A DNA stretch of 64,000 nucleotides from Williamsoniiplasma luminosum (GCF_002803985.1 NZ_CP024963.1:930001-994000); one strand, 5' to 3'; shown: positions 1 through 9,922, counted from the stretch's first letter. Notes: generated by a model not told the origin, from the sequence alone. A program made the numbers and translations.

Positions 1-380
1 CTTTCTTTGAAATATGGATCATCCATTTCCATAAACATACTATAATAATTATTTGCAATCGTATGTACAGCAAATTCAGCATTGACTTTTTGGCTATTAA
101 TCATTTCCAAATATTCATCTTTCATCGCTGGATCTGCGGCAATATCTTTATGCGCTTCAAAAATGGCGGCTTTTTCTTCACCAAGTTTTTTTTCTGTTGA
201 TTGTCTTAAACTTTCTAATTCTTCAACAGAAATTGAAATTGCATTTTCTAATTTTTCAATTTCAGCTTTAATATCTGAAACTTGTTTTTGTTCAATGTTC
301 ATGTGTTCTTCAACAAGAACTAAGGCTTTTGCAACAGCAATTCCTTCACTAGCACCGATTCCTTTAATTTTTTTATTCAT
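1..380 (-). CDS. ptsI: PTS enzyme I, N-terminal part (runs off the window)
   Basis: Phosphoenolpyruvate-protein phosphotransferase, the first soluble enzyme of the sugar phosphotransferase chain, which passes phosphate from PEP to HPr. The visible 126 residues begin MNKKIKGIGASEGIAVAKA, the classic enzyme I start, followed by the helical HPr-binding stretch (ISVEELESLRQSTEKKLGEE, EAHKDIAADP). The active-site His domain lies outside the window. The ATG at 378-380 is preceded by AGGTGA six bases upstream. A TATAAT box lies very close to the ribosome binding site. It is divergent from the alanyl-tRNA editing gene. It would energise all the PTS permeases in this window. Confidence 0.95.
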   Translation of the reverse strand, partial: MNKKIKGIGASEGIAVAKALVLVEEHMNIEQKQVSDIKAEIEKLENAISISVEELESLRQSTEKKLGEEKAAIFEAHKDIAADPAMKDEYLEMINSQKVNAEFAVHTIANNYYSMFMEMDDPYFKE

Positions 381-398
381 TGTTTCACCTACTTTGAA

Positions 399-404
399 AT
401 TATA
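399..404 (-). promoter_or_regulatory. -10 box of ptsI
   Basis: TATAAT on the minus strand, 18 bases upstream of the ptsI start codon. This implies a very short 5' leader. No convincing -35 box is seen at 17 bases. Confidence 0.55.
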
Positions 405-504
405 TAATAAAAGAGGTGTTTTATGTAGGGTTCTAGGCACAAAAATTAGTAATTTTTTGTAAAATTAACAGACCACTATTATAAATATCGTTGTCAAAAT
501 TGCT

Positions 505-510
505 TATAAT
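505..510 (+). promoter_or_regulatory. Extended -10 box of the editing protein gene
   Basis: TGCTTATAAT, an extended -10 (TGN) form, lies 36 bases before the start codon. A TTGTCA at 491-496 is too close to act as its -35, but it could pair with the TATATG at 514-519. Confidence 0.5.
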
Positions 511-545
511 TAATATATGTGCAAATATCGAAGGAGAACATGACT

Positions 546-1910
546 ATGGAAAAATTAAGAAATTTTATTAAAGAACAAAATGATTTTAAATCTTCAGATT
601 TAAAATCTGAATTTGTTGGCGAAGAAAATTTAGAGGCAAAAGGGGTTAATGTCATTTTATTACATGATGGAATTAATGAAATCAAACAAGCTCACAACCA
701 AGTTGTTTATGCCGTTTTTGATCAAACACCATTTTATGCTGAAAAAGGTGGACAAATCAATGATCGTGGAACTATTCAATGAGCTGGAGGAAGTGGGATT
801 ATAATTGATGTCCAACCAACAAGTGAAGGGATTAATATTCACGAAATTGAAATCCAAGGCGAGTTAAAAGTTGGGGACAAGGTTGATGCCAAGGTTGATA
901 AAATTAAACGTTTATTAACAATGAAAAACCATACAGCCACCCATTTAACAACAGCTGCAGCTTACGAAGTTTTAGGACCAAGTTTAGATCACACAACCTC
1001 ATTTAATGATGAACACGGAATGCGCAAAGATTTTGCATATCACCGTGCTGTGACTCAACAAGAATTGGCTAAAATTCAAAGTCTAACTTTGAAAAGTATT
1101 CATGATGCAATCGCTAGAGAAATCCATTTCACAACCCCAGATGAAGCAATTAATAAATATCATGCGCTTTCTTTTGATGGTGATAAATTTGATGAAGATA
1201 CACTTGTTCGAATTATTAGATTTGGTAATTTTTCATGTGAACTTTGTGCTGGAACCCACGTGCCAAATACTAAAGATTTAGAAGATTATGTGATTACCAA
1301 TCTGGAATCTAAAGGGAATGGTCGATTCCGTATTAAAGCATTAACAAGCTATGAAACAGTTAAAAACCATTATGATAATTTGTTGGATGAACAAAACAAA
1401 AAACTTGGGTCACTAATTGCTAAATATAACGGCATGAAAAATGAAAACTGTAATAAAAACATTGATCATGCGATTAATGAAATCCAATTGATTGAACACA
1501 ATCGAGAAAATATTCATTTATTTCAAACTCAACTTGATGAATTGTCTGAATTGCTTCGAATTTTAGAAAAAGAAGTTGCGAAAAAAAATGAAGCCAATAT
1601 TTTTCAAGAAATTAAAGATCTTAAACCGCAATTAAATGCTGATGGCATCAATGAAATTAAGTTCGAAAAAGATAATTTAAACATCACCGTTTTAAGAAGT
1701 ATTGGTGAAGAATTCAAGAAAAATTATGCTGACCTGATTGTGATTTTAAAAAGCCAATCAGAAGAAGGTAATTTCATTTATGTCACAATTAGTGAATCAT
1801 TAAAAGGTAAAGCTTCAGCTGTTGAAATTTTAAGAAATCAAAAAGATATCGTGGCTAAAGGTGGGGGTAATGAATTAGCTGCCCAAGGAAAATACGAAGT
1901 TATCAAATAA
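546..1910 (+). CDS. Free-standing alanyl-tRNA editing protein with AlaRS C-terminal domain
   Basis: Resembles the C-terminal half of alanyl-tRNA synthetase without the catalytic domain. About 454 residues. An entry segment (DQTPFYAEKGGQINDRG) is followed by the editing site zinc motifs NHTATHL (around residue 129) and CELCAGTH (around residue 236). Then comes a coiled-coil region rich in Lys/Glu/Asn, and a DHHA1-like end containing GKASAVEILRNQ and KGGGNE. Known relatives (AlaX and AlaRS editing domains) hydrolyse Ser- or Gly-tRNA(Ala). The in-frame TGA at 780-782 is Trp. AAGGAG at 531-536 favours ATG 546 (9 bases away); ATG 540 is the alternative. A separate full-length AlaRS is expected elsewhere. 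Trans-editing is inferred from the intact zinc ligands. Confidence 0.88.
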
Positions 1911-1948
1911 CTGGAAACATTAAAAAGATTTGGAGAGATTTAAGCATT

Positions 1949-2044
1949 ATGAGCAATAAAAACAAATGAATAAATTGATCACTTTTTATTGTTGTCACCA
2001 TTTCGATCATTTTGATTATCTTAAGAAACTTGGACAAGATATAG
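1949..2044 (+). CDS. Small membrane peptide (31 aa)
   Basis: Reading frame of 31 residues starting MSNKNKWINWSLFIVV, with one hydrophobic helix (about residues 11-25) and a charged end (RNLDKI). GGAGAG lies 12 bases upstream of the ATG, which is rather far. It sits 38 bases downstream of the editing protein gene and before the shared terminator, so it could be cotranscribed. Both tryptophans are encoded by TGA. Too short to be sure it is translated; no family recognised. Confidence 0.4.
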
Positions 2045-2108
2045 AACTTATTTGCAAATTAGATTTCTAATCATCATTGAGGCAACAATATTTAAAATAA
2101 TATCTCAA

Positions 2109-2150
2109 ACACAAAAAGTAGCAATCCAATTGAATTGCTACTTTTTGTGT
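2109..2150. terminator. Bidirectional terminator
   Basis: Near-perfect inverted repeat ACACAAAAAGTAGCAAT ... ATTGCTACTTTTTGTGT with a short loop. It has A and T runs on both sides and lies between the convergent editing-protein region and the lipoprotein gene. Confidence 0.85.
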
Positions 2151-2169
2151 TGTTTCATCTAAATAATGA

Positions 2170-2745
2170 TTAAACGATATTAATCACGAATCAACCATTG
2201 AATCTAGTCGATTCCTTAGCTGTGACATATAAATGTCCTGCAACTATTTCGTCTCCTGAACCAGCCAATGCAGAACCTTCAAAAACAACGTCTTGTTCTG
2301 TAATTGGATTTTCTCCAATTCATCGTGCTGTATTAATTCTACTGATGATCATTGCTTTAGCAATATTTTTCTTTGCCCCAACAACTGGAATGTCTCCATC
2401 AGTTGTACCTCATAAATGATCAATATTTCTTTTTTCAGTAAATATAATTTTGATTTCACCATTTAGCTTTGAAGAAGTTGGTGTTGCCATAATTTTAACC
2501 CCTGTTCGATAATATAAAATTTCATAATCGGTTTTTTCAATAGCTCCAGATGCAAAAGCGTGAATTGCTTTTCAAATCCTTAGTTGATTTTCTATCTCTG
2601 ATATCTGAGAAAGCACAATTGGTTTTTGTTGTTCTGTCATTTGTGATAAATCTTTGTGATTTGTGCATGAAGTTACAGTTAACGTCGCTCCAGTGGTTGA
2701 CACAACCATTCCAACACTTCCCAAGATTGTTAGTATTTTTTTCAT
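2170..2745 (-). CDS. Lipoprotein of unknown function (191 aa)
   Basis: Starts MKKILTILGSVGMVVSTTGA and continues to a lipobox-like TVTSC with Cys at about residue 27, so it should be exported and lipid-anchored on the outer face of the membrane. The mature part has no recognisable domain. It contains motifs such as YEILYYRTGVKIM and KNIAKAMIISRINTARW. GAGAGGAA lies before the ATG. It ends NGWFVINIV with UGA as Trp. It is separated from thrS by about 190 bases holding a terminator, so it is probably a single-gene unit. Confidence 0.8.
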
Positions 2746-2892
2746 AATTTGATTCCTCTCACTTAATCATTATTATTGTTATCAATTTGATAAAACTTGA
2801 AGTTTTAAAAATTGTCCAAAATGTTTATAACATTTTTTTACCACTCACAAGAAATTAAACATAATATTTATAAAAGACTACAACCAAGTACA

Positions 2893-2926
2893 AAAAACCA
2901 CATCATTATTAAAATGATGTGGTTTT
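2893..2926 (-). terminator. Terminator of thrS
   Basis: Hairpin AAAACCACATCATT / AATGATGTGGTTTT with a five-base loop and a U run on the minus strand, 12 bases beyond the thrS stop. Confidence 0.9.
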
Positions 2927-2937
2927 TGGATTTTGCA

Positions 2938-4866
2938 TTATTTTTTTAGTTTAATTTCTTGTAAAACTTTGTTTAAGAAGTCGTTTTTTGAAATTTCAAT
3001 CAATTCTTCACCACCATATTGACGATAGTTAACAGAATTGTTTTTCACTTCATTTGGTCCTAAAACAAGTTGGTAAGGAATTTTGTGAATTTGAGCTTCA
3101 CGAATTTTTCAAGCCAAACGTTCATCTCTTGCATCAACTCGTGCTCGAATATATTGTTTTCTCAACATGTTTTTCACATCTTCAGCATACGCTTCAGATT
3201 CAGGACCACCAACGGCAATAATTTCTACTTGGTTTGGTGATAATCACAATGGTAACGCCCCTTTGTGTTGTTCTAGTAAAGTTGCGATAAAACGTTCATA
3301 AGTTCCAATTTGAGCACAGTGAATCATAATTGGGCGTTTCAATGATTGGTCAGCATCAATATATGTCACATCAAATTTAAGTGGTTGGACAAAGTCTAAT
3401 TGAATGGTTGCAACTGTGATTTCATGGTTTTGCACAGTTCTGATTTGAATATCAAATTTTGGTCCATAGAAAGCCGCTTCTCCAACCATTCTCTTGTATT
3501 CAACACCCATATCTTTTAACACAGCTTCTAATTGTGCTTCAGCTTCATTTCAGATTTTATCATCATCAAAGAATTTTTCTTTATCTAAAGGATCACGCAC
3601 ACTAAATGATAGGTAATCAATTTCAATGTGGAAAGTATCTAAAATTTCTTTCACCATTTTATAAATTGATTTAAACTCTGCTGCTAATTGGTCTGGTCGA
3701 ACAAAGATGTGAGTATCTGTAATTTCCATCGCACGCACACGTTCTAACCCTGTTAATGAACCACTTGATTCATAACGATGTTGGAAAGCATCCTCACAAA
3801 TACGCATTGGTAATTCTTTATATGTATGTGGTTCTTGACGAAAAACTGCAATATGGTGAGGACAGTTCATTGGACGAAGAATAAATTCTTCGTCATTTCC
3901 AGCTTTGAAAGGTTGGAACATATCAGTTTTATAATGTGCTCAATGACCTGAAGTTTTGTAAAGATCAACAGTTCCAATGACTGGTGTTGTTACTTTTAAA
4001 TAATCATATTCTCAACGTTTTTCATTAATAAATTTTCTGATTTCATCTTTAATAATTACCCCATTTGGTAATCATAATGGTAATCCAGCACCAATTAACG
4101 GGTCAAAACCAAATAGTTTTAAGCGTTTATTGATTTCACGGTGATCGTTACTTTTACGTTCTTCAATCATCGCTTTTTTCTCTTCAAGGATTTTTTTACC
4201 AGTCGCTGCTAGTCCATGAACACGTTGTAACATTTCGTTTTTAGCACTATCTTTTCAATATGAACCAGTTAATTGTTGTAATTCAATGGCTTTAATAAAT
4301 GATAAGTCTAATAAAATCACTTGATCAGTTACCACTTTGACACCATCTAATTCATAACAAAAAGCAATCCCATTTTTGGCAATATATTCTTTACCTAATT
4401 CTAAGAAATATTTGTTTTGGCTAAATTCTTGGTCAAGAATTTTGCCATCAATTGCTTTGTAAGCAATTTTATTTTTATCCATTAATTGGTTCACAACATT
4501 TTGTAAACTTTCAATTTGGTCTAATTTTCATCGTGGATCGGCAAAAAAAGTTGCGTTAAATTCCATGTCATTTTTTTTGTAACTGATTTCAGCATTAATC
4601 GCATTGCGATCAATTTTATTAATCGCCACCATTGTTAAAAACCCAGCAGTTGCATTGACAATTTCTTCAATCAACTCGGATTTGTTGACAACAATTTCGA
4701 CTTGAGCATCTTTTTCAACAATAAAATCACTTGGAACTAAAAGTCCATCGACTTTTCCAGCGATCACTGTTTTACCCAAACTAGTTGATAAATCAACAGC
4801 AATTTCTTTAATTGTCATTGATTTGTTGTATTCATTAATTGAACCATCTAATAATTTAATTTTCAT
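2938..4866 (-). CDS. thrS: Threonyl-tRNA synthetase
   Basis: 642 residues, the usual full length. The N-terminal TGS-like domain (KIKLLDGSINEYNKSMTIKE) is followed by the editing domain and then the class II catalytic core. Core motifs include FILRPMNCPHHIAVF, LPMRICEDAFQHRYESSG and, further on, GEAAFYGPKFDIQI. The C-terminal anticodon-binding domain (VVAVGGPESEAYAED region) completes it. It charges tRNA(Thr) in the cytosol. Expression is controlled by the T-box leader immediately upstream. The start codon follows AGGAGG, which is part of a sequestering hairpin. Confidence 0.97.
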
Positions 4867-5082
4867 ATAAACCTCCTAAAAATTAAATTCTATTTAATGT
4901 TTAGGAGCGATTTACACCGCGGTACCATCCTAATTCATAACTTACGTTATCTCAATTAAAGCTTTGACGCGCTTAACGTAACACCTTGGCAATTAGTAGT
5001 AATGTTTATCCATCCCTTATGTCTTGCACCAACCGACAATTCTCTTTAAAGTTCTGAATAGACACCGTGTCTAATAAATGTT
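4867..5082 (-). ncRNA. T-box leader of thrS
   Basis: About 215 bases of leader. The conserved T-box core AGGATGGTACCGCG is at 4918-4931 (read on the minus strand). Upstream is the Stem I signature AGAGAATTGTCGGTTGGTG. An ACT (Thr) codon followed by a purine (TTACTACTAATT), on the 3' side of the presumed Stem I, is a reasonable specifier candidate. T-box leaders sense uncharged tRNA, and the gene content predicts tRNA(Thr). The leader ends in a hairpin that holds the Shine-Dalgarno sequence. Confidence 0.9.
4873..4907 (-). promoter_or_regulatory. Shine-Dalgarno sequestering hairpin of the T-box leader
   Basis: On the minus strand CTCCTAA-AC-ATTAAAT is followed by a three-base loop and ATTTAAT-TT-TTAGGAG, an almost perfect hairpin. 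Its 3' arm contains the AGGAGG ribosome binding site of thrS. No U run follows, so it looks like a translational switch and not a terminator. Confidence 0.75.
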
Positions 5083-5088
5083 AATTCC

Positions 5089-5094
5089 ATTATA
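5089..5094 (-). promoter_or_regulatory. -10 box of the thrS T-box transcript
   Basis: TATAAT on the minus strand within TTGTCTTATAATGG. A weak TTCACC about 17 bases upstream may be the -35. The predicted start is near 5082, just before the leader. Confidence 0.6.
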
Positions 5095-5118
5095 AGACAA
5101 AAATTTTAGAAATTGGTG

Positions 5119-5177
5119 AAAATATTCCATCTTTTTACATAATTTGAGAAATAATTATCAATATGATGGAATATTTT
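5119..5177. repeat. Inverted repeat between the lac and thrS units
   Basis: Perfect 13-base arms AAAATATTCCATC and GATGGAATATTTT separated by 33 bases. It overlaps the region just upstream of the thrS promoter. It may be a protein-binding site or a backup terminator for the lac operon. No gene lies in 5095-5235. Confidence 0.6.
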
Positions 5178-5235
5178 TAACCACAAATGCTCTAAAATGT
5201 GCAATCAACAAGGATTTTTGGCCAAGAAATTAAAA

Positions 5236-5262
5236 AAAATTTGAGTTTAAAACTCAAATTTT
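5236..5262 (-). terminator. Terminator of the lac operon
   Basis: Palindrome AAAATTTGAGTTT / AAACTCAAATTTT directly after the lacB stop, with a U run on the minus strand. Confidence 0.8.
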
Positions 5263-5772
5263 TTAGTCGTGATAAAGTCCTTTATCTCATTTAGTTAATT
5301 CTTCATCAAATAAATTATCTTCAAATTTTTTAACTGTGATTAAACTATTTATTTTTTTAATTAGCTCATCTTTTGCAGGGGTTGGTTCATATTTAGTTGA
5401 AATAAATTTTTTAATTATTTCATAAATTAGGCCAGTTCCTGTAACAGCTCCACCAAAAGAAATTACATTTGCATCATAATTTTTTCTCGCATCAATTGCA
5501 GTAATTGCATCACGAACAAGAACAGTTCTTGCTCCAAATGTTTTTTGCACTGCGTTACTAATTCCGACACCAGTTCCACAAATTGCCACACCAAAGTCAG
5601 CTTTTTTTTCATTGACTTGCATCGCAACTTTGCGTCCAAAAATCGGATAATGTGTTCTTTCGAAATCGAAAGTTCCACAATCAATAACTTCATGCCCATC
5701 ATTTTCAAGCATTTTTTTTACTTTATCTTTCACATCAGTGACGATGTGATCACATCCAATAGCAATTTTCAT
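5263..5772 (-). CDS. lacB: Galactose-6-phosphate isomerase, subunit LacB
   Basis: 169 residues of the RpiB/LacA/LacB family. It begins MKIAIGCDHIVTDVKDKV and contains FERTHYPIFGRKVA, ICGTGVGISNA, ARTVLVRDAI and NANVISFGG-like NYDANVISFGGAV, ending KWDKGLYHD as LacB proteins do. With LacA it converts galactose-6-P to tagatose-6-P. The ATG at 5772 is one base past the lacA stop, so translation is coupled. The upstream in-frame ATG at 5787 lies inside lacA and is rejected because LacB proteins start at the K-I-A-I-G-C-D-H motif. The TGA near the end is Trp. Confidence 0.95.
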
Positions 5773-5773
5773 C

Positions 5774-6199
5774 TTAAACCAGTTCATTCAACATATCAAT
5801 TCGAACCATATGTCTACCAGCTGCAAAATCAGTGGCTACATATTGTTTGACAACATTATGAATAGTGTCCTTTCCTGTTAATTGAGAACCAATGACCATA
5901 ATGTTTGAACCATTATGTTCACTTGTCATGTGTGATGAATATTCGTCAGAAATTTGAGCCACAATGTTGCTGTGGAATTTAGCCAAAACCATGAAAGGTA
6001 ATGACCCAAAATCTTCAATGATCACTAAGCGATCAAATTTCTTAGTTTGAATTTCATCATTTATTTCAATTAATTTTTCAAAAGACATTTCTGCTTCTTC
6101 AACAATTAATTCTTTTTTTAAATCTTGGATAACTTTAGATAAATCTTCTTTATACGTAAAGTTATTTTTACCAAGTAAGAGTAATTTAATTTTTTCCAT
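5774..6199 (-). CDS. lacA: Galactose-6-phosphate isomerase, subunit LacA
   Basis: 141 residues, the usual LacA length. It belongs to the RpiB fold, with a diverged N-terminal strand (MEKIKLLLLGKNNF), YSSHMTSEHNGSNIM and the closing AAGRHMVRIDMLNEL. It is the partner of LacB in the tagatose-6-phosphate pathway. Its ATG overlaps the stop of the upstream lipoprotein gene in a TAATG junction, so all three genes are tightly coupled. The conserved Cys of the LacB-type active site is absent, as is normal for LacA. Confidence 0.9.
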   Translation of the reverse strand: MEKIKLLLLGKNNFTYKEDLSKVIQDLKKELIVEEAEMSFEKLIEINDEIQTKKFDRLVIIEDFGSLPFMVLAKFHSNIVAQISDEYSSHMTSEHNGSNIMVIGSQLTGKDTIHNVVKQYVATDFAAGRHMVRIDMLNELV

Positions 6200-6984
6200 T
6201 ATGATACTTGGAAATTAAATTGCACTTTATATCGGTAATCATAGACCTTTGATGTAAAGTGAATTTTTCCATCTTCTCCTTTTTTATGAGTTGTTGTTTG
6301 GTTGTAATACTCTGAATTCTCTTTGATTTCTTTTGAATAAAAATTATCAAGAGCATCTGCCTTATTGTTTTCTCCCACATTGATTTTAGCACCAACAAAC
6401 GGACCTGTTTCAACATTAAGAGGTTTAATTTCAATTCCCATACTAATAACGAATGCTTTAGTATCATCACGATATTTAATGGAAAGATCTTTATTTATTT
6501 TTTCATCTTCATCAGTTTTTACTGAATCTCAATCTGTTCCATCTCAAGTTGAAACTCTTGGTTGTTCTTCTTTATTTAAATCATAAAGACTAAATTCAAG
6601 ATTTTTAGCAAGTGCATCAGCTGTAAATTTATCAGCATCACCATCTAATGGAAGTTTTTGATTTGCAGTTTTGTTAAAGTCCTCTAACATGACTGCAATA
6701 AAAGGTTTATCAGTTTGTTTATAATCATTTTGAACAAAACTCAATAATGATGTTATTTTTCCAATTTTGAAACCTTCAGTTATTCCTAACATGAAATGTT
6801 CTTTATATTTAGCAGCGTTAATGGCATCAGAAGATCAAGAAGTTATATCATAAACATTTTTCTCTTTCATTTTAATGGGAGAGTTTGCCAATGAATCGAC
6901 TGGTCTGTCAGCACATCCAACAACAGTTGCTGCTGTTGTTGCCAACGCAGCAACGCTACTGAAAAGTGTTAAGAATTTTTTCAT
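6199..6984 (-). CDS. Lipoprotein inside the lac operon
   Basis: 261 residues with signal peptide MKKFLTLFSSVAALATTAAT and lipobox VVGC (Cys near residue 24). The mature part has no domain I recognise. It contains FMLGITEGFKIGKITSLL, a PRVSTWDGTDW stretch and a C-terminal beta-rich segment (VYDYRYKVQFNFQVS). It lies between lacF and lacA with a one-base overlap to lacA. A role in capturing or processing the transported sugar at the cell surface is plausible only by context. Confidence 0.85.
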
Positions 6985-7000
6985 TAATTCTTTCTCCTTT

Positions 7001-7309
7001 CTATTTTCGATAAACGTCTAATAATGTTTGGATTAGATCTTTTAATAGAACAGTTGTCATTAAATGATCTTGACCATGTACCATTATCATTGTTACATCA
7101 GAATATTTTTCTTGAGCTTCAGCTTGAAGGAGTTCTGTTTGAGCTTGATGTGCTTCTAAAAGCATTTCATCTCCCTCAGCTAGTAGTGTTTCCACTTCTT
7201 TTCATTTTCCTTCTTTAGCTTTTTTTAGGGCAATTAGATAGCTACTTCTGGCATCACCAGAATAACCAACTAAAACCATCCCTTTTTCACTCATTTCTTT
7301 TTTTGTCAT
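7001..7309 (-). CDS. lacF: PTS lactose-type enzyme IIA
   Basis: 102 residues, the size of LacF/CelC-type IIA proteins. It carries the conserved ELLQAEAQ helix and the phosphorylated His in MIMVHGQDHLMT; LacF usually has HAQDHLMTA. It accepts phosphate from HPr and passes it to the IIB domain of LacE as a trimeric helical protein. AGGAGAAC precedes the ATG. It is 16 bases from the downstream lipoprotein and starts 10 bases after the stop of the membrane protein gene. Confidence 0.93.
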
Positions 7310-7318
7310 TTTGTTCTC

Positions 7319-7816
7319 CTATCTATTTTTTAATTCAAATTCACCTGTTGTCTCAAGATGTTTAACACTTCTTGTGATGATGATTGAATAAACAATATTA
7401 TTGATTGAAATTAAAATTGGAACAAAAATATAAACTAGAATTTGGCCAGTTGAAACATTCATCCCAGTCATTGCCACACTAATTGCATAAAATATCGGAA
7501 CAATTGCAGCAGCAATGATTGGTAAAACAATGATTCATAATCATTTATACCAAGCAATTGCTTGCATTCATCCTCTTTCGAAATCTTGTGGATGAGCGGT
7601 TAAAAATGGGTATTTGGTTTTTTTAAATGATGTCATAATCAAATAAAAAGCTCAAAAGATTGCAAAATCTAATGCGACCAAAATCGCTCCATCTGTTTTT
7701 CATGATCAACTAGTTGAATTTTTAGACAGAATTGATACCAATACTATTCCAAAAACAACAATTAATGAAATCAATCCTCAATAAAAATTGATTAGTCTAC
7801 GTTTTTTAATGTTCAC
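7319..7816 (-). CDS. Unknown membrane protein between lacE and lacF
   Basis: 165 residues with about four membrane helices, starting (GTG) MNIKKRRLINFYWGLISLIV. Helices lie near residues 12-30, 42-62, 92-114 and 122-146, and the tail is charged (RSVKHLETTGEFELKNR). It contains several TGA-encoded Trp codons, so a standard-code scan misses it. GTG at 7816 is preceded by AGAAAGAAG at a good distance. I do not recognise a family. Its fixed place between the permease and IIA genes suggests a role in lactose uptake, but this is only context. Confidence 0.8.
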
Positions 7817-7836
7817 AATTTTCACTTCTTTCTATC

Positions 7837-9801
7837 TTATTTTTTTATAATTTCTTTGGCTGCATCCATAATAATATCAAATGCTATTTCTGGATTATTA
7901 GTTGCATCAACATATTTTTTACCATTTGTAATAACAATTTTGGTATTTGGTTGGATAGCTTTTTCAAAATCTTCAACATACATTTTAACTTGTGGAGATA
8001 AAATAACAATATTTGCAGAATTCATTTTAGTTAAATGCGCTCCATAAGCTGCAGAATCAATCACAAAGTTGTCCATTCCTTTAGCTTTGAATGCTTTTTG
8101 AGCAGAAGCTGCCATCATCGCTGATGAACCAGCACCATAACATACAACCAAAACATGAATTTTATCATCTTTTTCTTTTAATTGTAGTTCTTGAGTTTCT
8201 GGCTTAATTTTGCTTTTTTTATCAAGTTTTTCTTGAACCATTCTTGCTTTTTCTTCTTTTTTGAAAACAGCTTTTTCTTCTTTTTCAATTTTTAGATCAG
8301 CTGTAATTTCAGCTCCTAAAGTTGCATAGTTTAAACGTTTTTCTTTGTTTGGGGCCATCGCTTTACCAATGCCATACCAGACCCTCGTTCCAATTGCGTA
8401 GTGCAATGGTTGTGGAATTCCTTTTTCCTCGGCTGTTTTTACTTCATCAGCCATCACCATTTTGTCATGAATTAAGACAAATGGGAGATAGAAGAAGAAG
8501 TCTACTGTTACCATAATAATCCACAAGAGAACTGTTAGTGGATCAAAAGCGGAACCGATCAGTAATCCGACGACAGCCGGGATACTTCAAGGTACATCAG
8601 CAATCGCTGCATTCATTCCAAACACATCAATAAACATTTTATATAATAAAACGTTAATTACTGGTAGGATTCAGAATGGTAATAAGTAAACTGGGTTTAA
8701 AATCATTGGCGCACCAAATAGTGCTGGTTCATTTACTTGGAATCAAACTGGAATATATGAGGCAATTCCAACTGCTTTTAATTGTTTTGATTTTGCAAAC
8801 ACAATGAAGATGAACGGAATTACAAAGGTTGCCCCAGTTCCTCCTAGTGTTGCTGAGAAGTCATATGAGAACTCATATGTAAGTGCTCAGTGTGGGTGTT
8901 CTCCTTGAGCAAATAACGCTTGGTTATTTGCTAAATTTGAATACATAAACGGTGTTAAAAATGGTCTCGTAACACTTGGACCATGGACTCCAATAAATCA
9001 AGTCATGGCGGTTAAGAGCGAGACACCCGCTAAGAATCCATAACTATCTAGACCTGAAAAGATTGGGGCAAATAGTTGATATAGTGAATCTGTAAAAGAT
9101 ACCCCCAATGTTCCGATAAAGATATATCCAAATCCTCAATAAACCAAGACAGATAATCCATAAGGTACGATATCAGCAAATGATTGTGATACTCCTTGTG
9201 GTACTGCTTTTGGTAATCGGATCGTCCAATTATATTTAACTGGAATGTAAAATAGTCATGGTAATGTTAACCCGACAATAATACTTGTCATCATTCCTTG
9301 TGAACCAAGGTTACCAATTAAAATATTGGCAAAATTTTCAGTTGCTAATCCATCTGATGTTAAAGCAAATGATCCTGTCACTGACATCAAAAAGATTGAT
9401 GAACCAGCAGCAAATGCAACCATCATAATGTTCATTTTGCGACCAGCTGGTAATTCGGCGTTTAGTTTCTCAGCAAGTGATGTGGAAATCCCCATCACAA
9501 ACCATAATGAAACTAACCCCATTGTTAAGACATAAAGTCGATTTAGAAGTTGACGCATTACAAGTGGATATCATGACATATCACCTTTAATTGCTGGTGG
9601 TACTCACATGATAATTCCAATAATTGATGAAAACACAATAATTGGTAATGTAACGTAAAAACCTTCCATTAATGCACGTAAATATTTGTTTCCTGAAACA
9701 ACTTTAAGTACGGGCAAAACCTTATTATTTAAAAAGGTTTCGACTTTTTGACTTTTGTTTTTGTGTTCTACGACTGTAGAATTTTTATTTTTGTTAGTCA
9801 T
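7837..9801 (-). CDS. lacE: PTS lactose-type permease, enzyme IICB
   Basis: 654 residues, longer than the usual ~570. The IIC membrane domain occupies about residues 30-440, with conserved stretches FIGVHGPSVTRPF and FQVNEPALFGAPM. A charged Lys/Glu linker follows (about 475-545, ADLKIEKEEKAVFKKEEKAR region). The C-terminal IIB domain has the phosphorylated Cys in VLVVCYGAGSSAMM. It imports lactose or a related galactoside as the 6-phosphate. The long linker explains the extra length. ATG 9801 follows AGAAAGGAAA; the upstream ATG at 9837 is less likely. Confidence 0.94.
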
Positions 9802-9861
9802 TAAATTTTCCTTTCTATAGTTAAAAATAATAACCATGTATATATTTTAAAAAACAGCACC

Positions 9862-9879
9862 AAAATCAACAATGATTTT
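9862..9879. promoter_or_regulatory. Candidate operator at the lacE promoter
   Basis: Perfect inverted repeat AAAATCA-acaa-TGATTTT, about 60 bases before lacE. On the minus strand it includes TTGATT, a possible -35, and the TATATA further down may be the -10. Its position suits repression by the adjacent DeoR-type regulator. Binding is inferred. Confidence 0.55.
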
Positions 9880-9894
9880 AAATAAATAGCAAAT

Positions 9895-9922
9895 AAAAAA
9901 TGATAATTTTTTATCATTTTTT
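9895..9922 (-). terminator. Terminator of the regulator gene
   Basis: AAAATGATAA-tttt-TTATCATTTT hairpin that touches the stop codon of the regulator, with U residues following on the minus strand. It separates the regulator unit from the lac operon. Confidence 0.75.

Noticed and set aside
82-462. Plus-strand frame of 126 codons opposite ptsI
   Set aside because: Antisense shadow of a strongly conserved PTS enzyme I N-terminus; no ribosome binding site.
5774-5787. Alternative lacB start at 5787
   Set aside because: It lies inside lacA, and the extra residues precede the strictly conserved LacB N-terminus.
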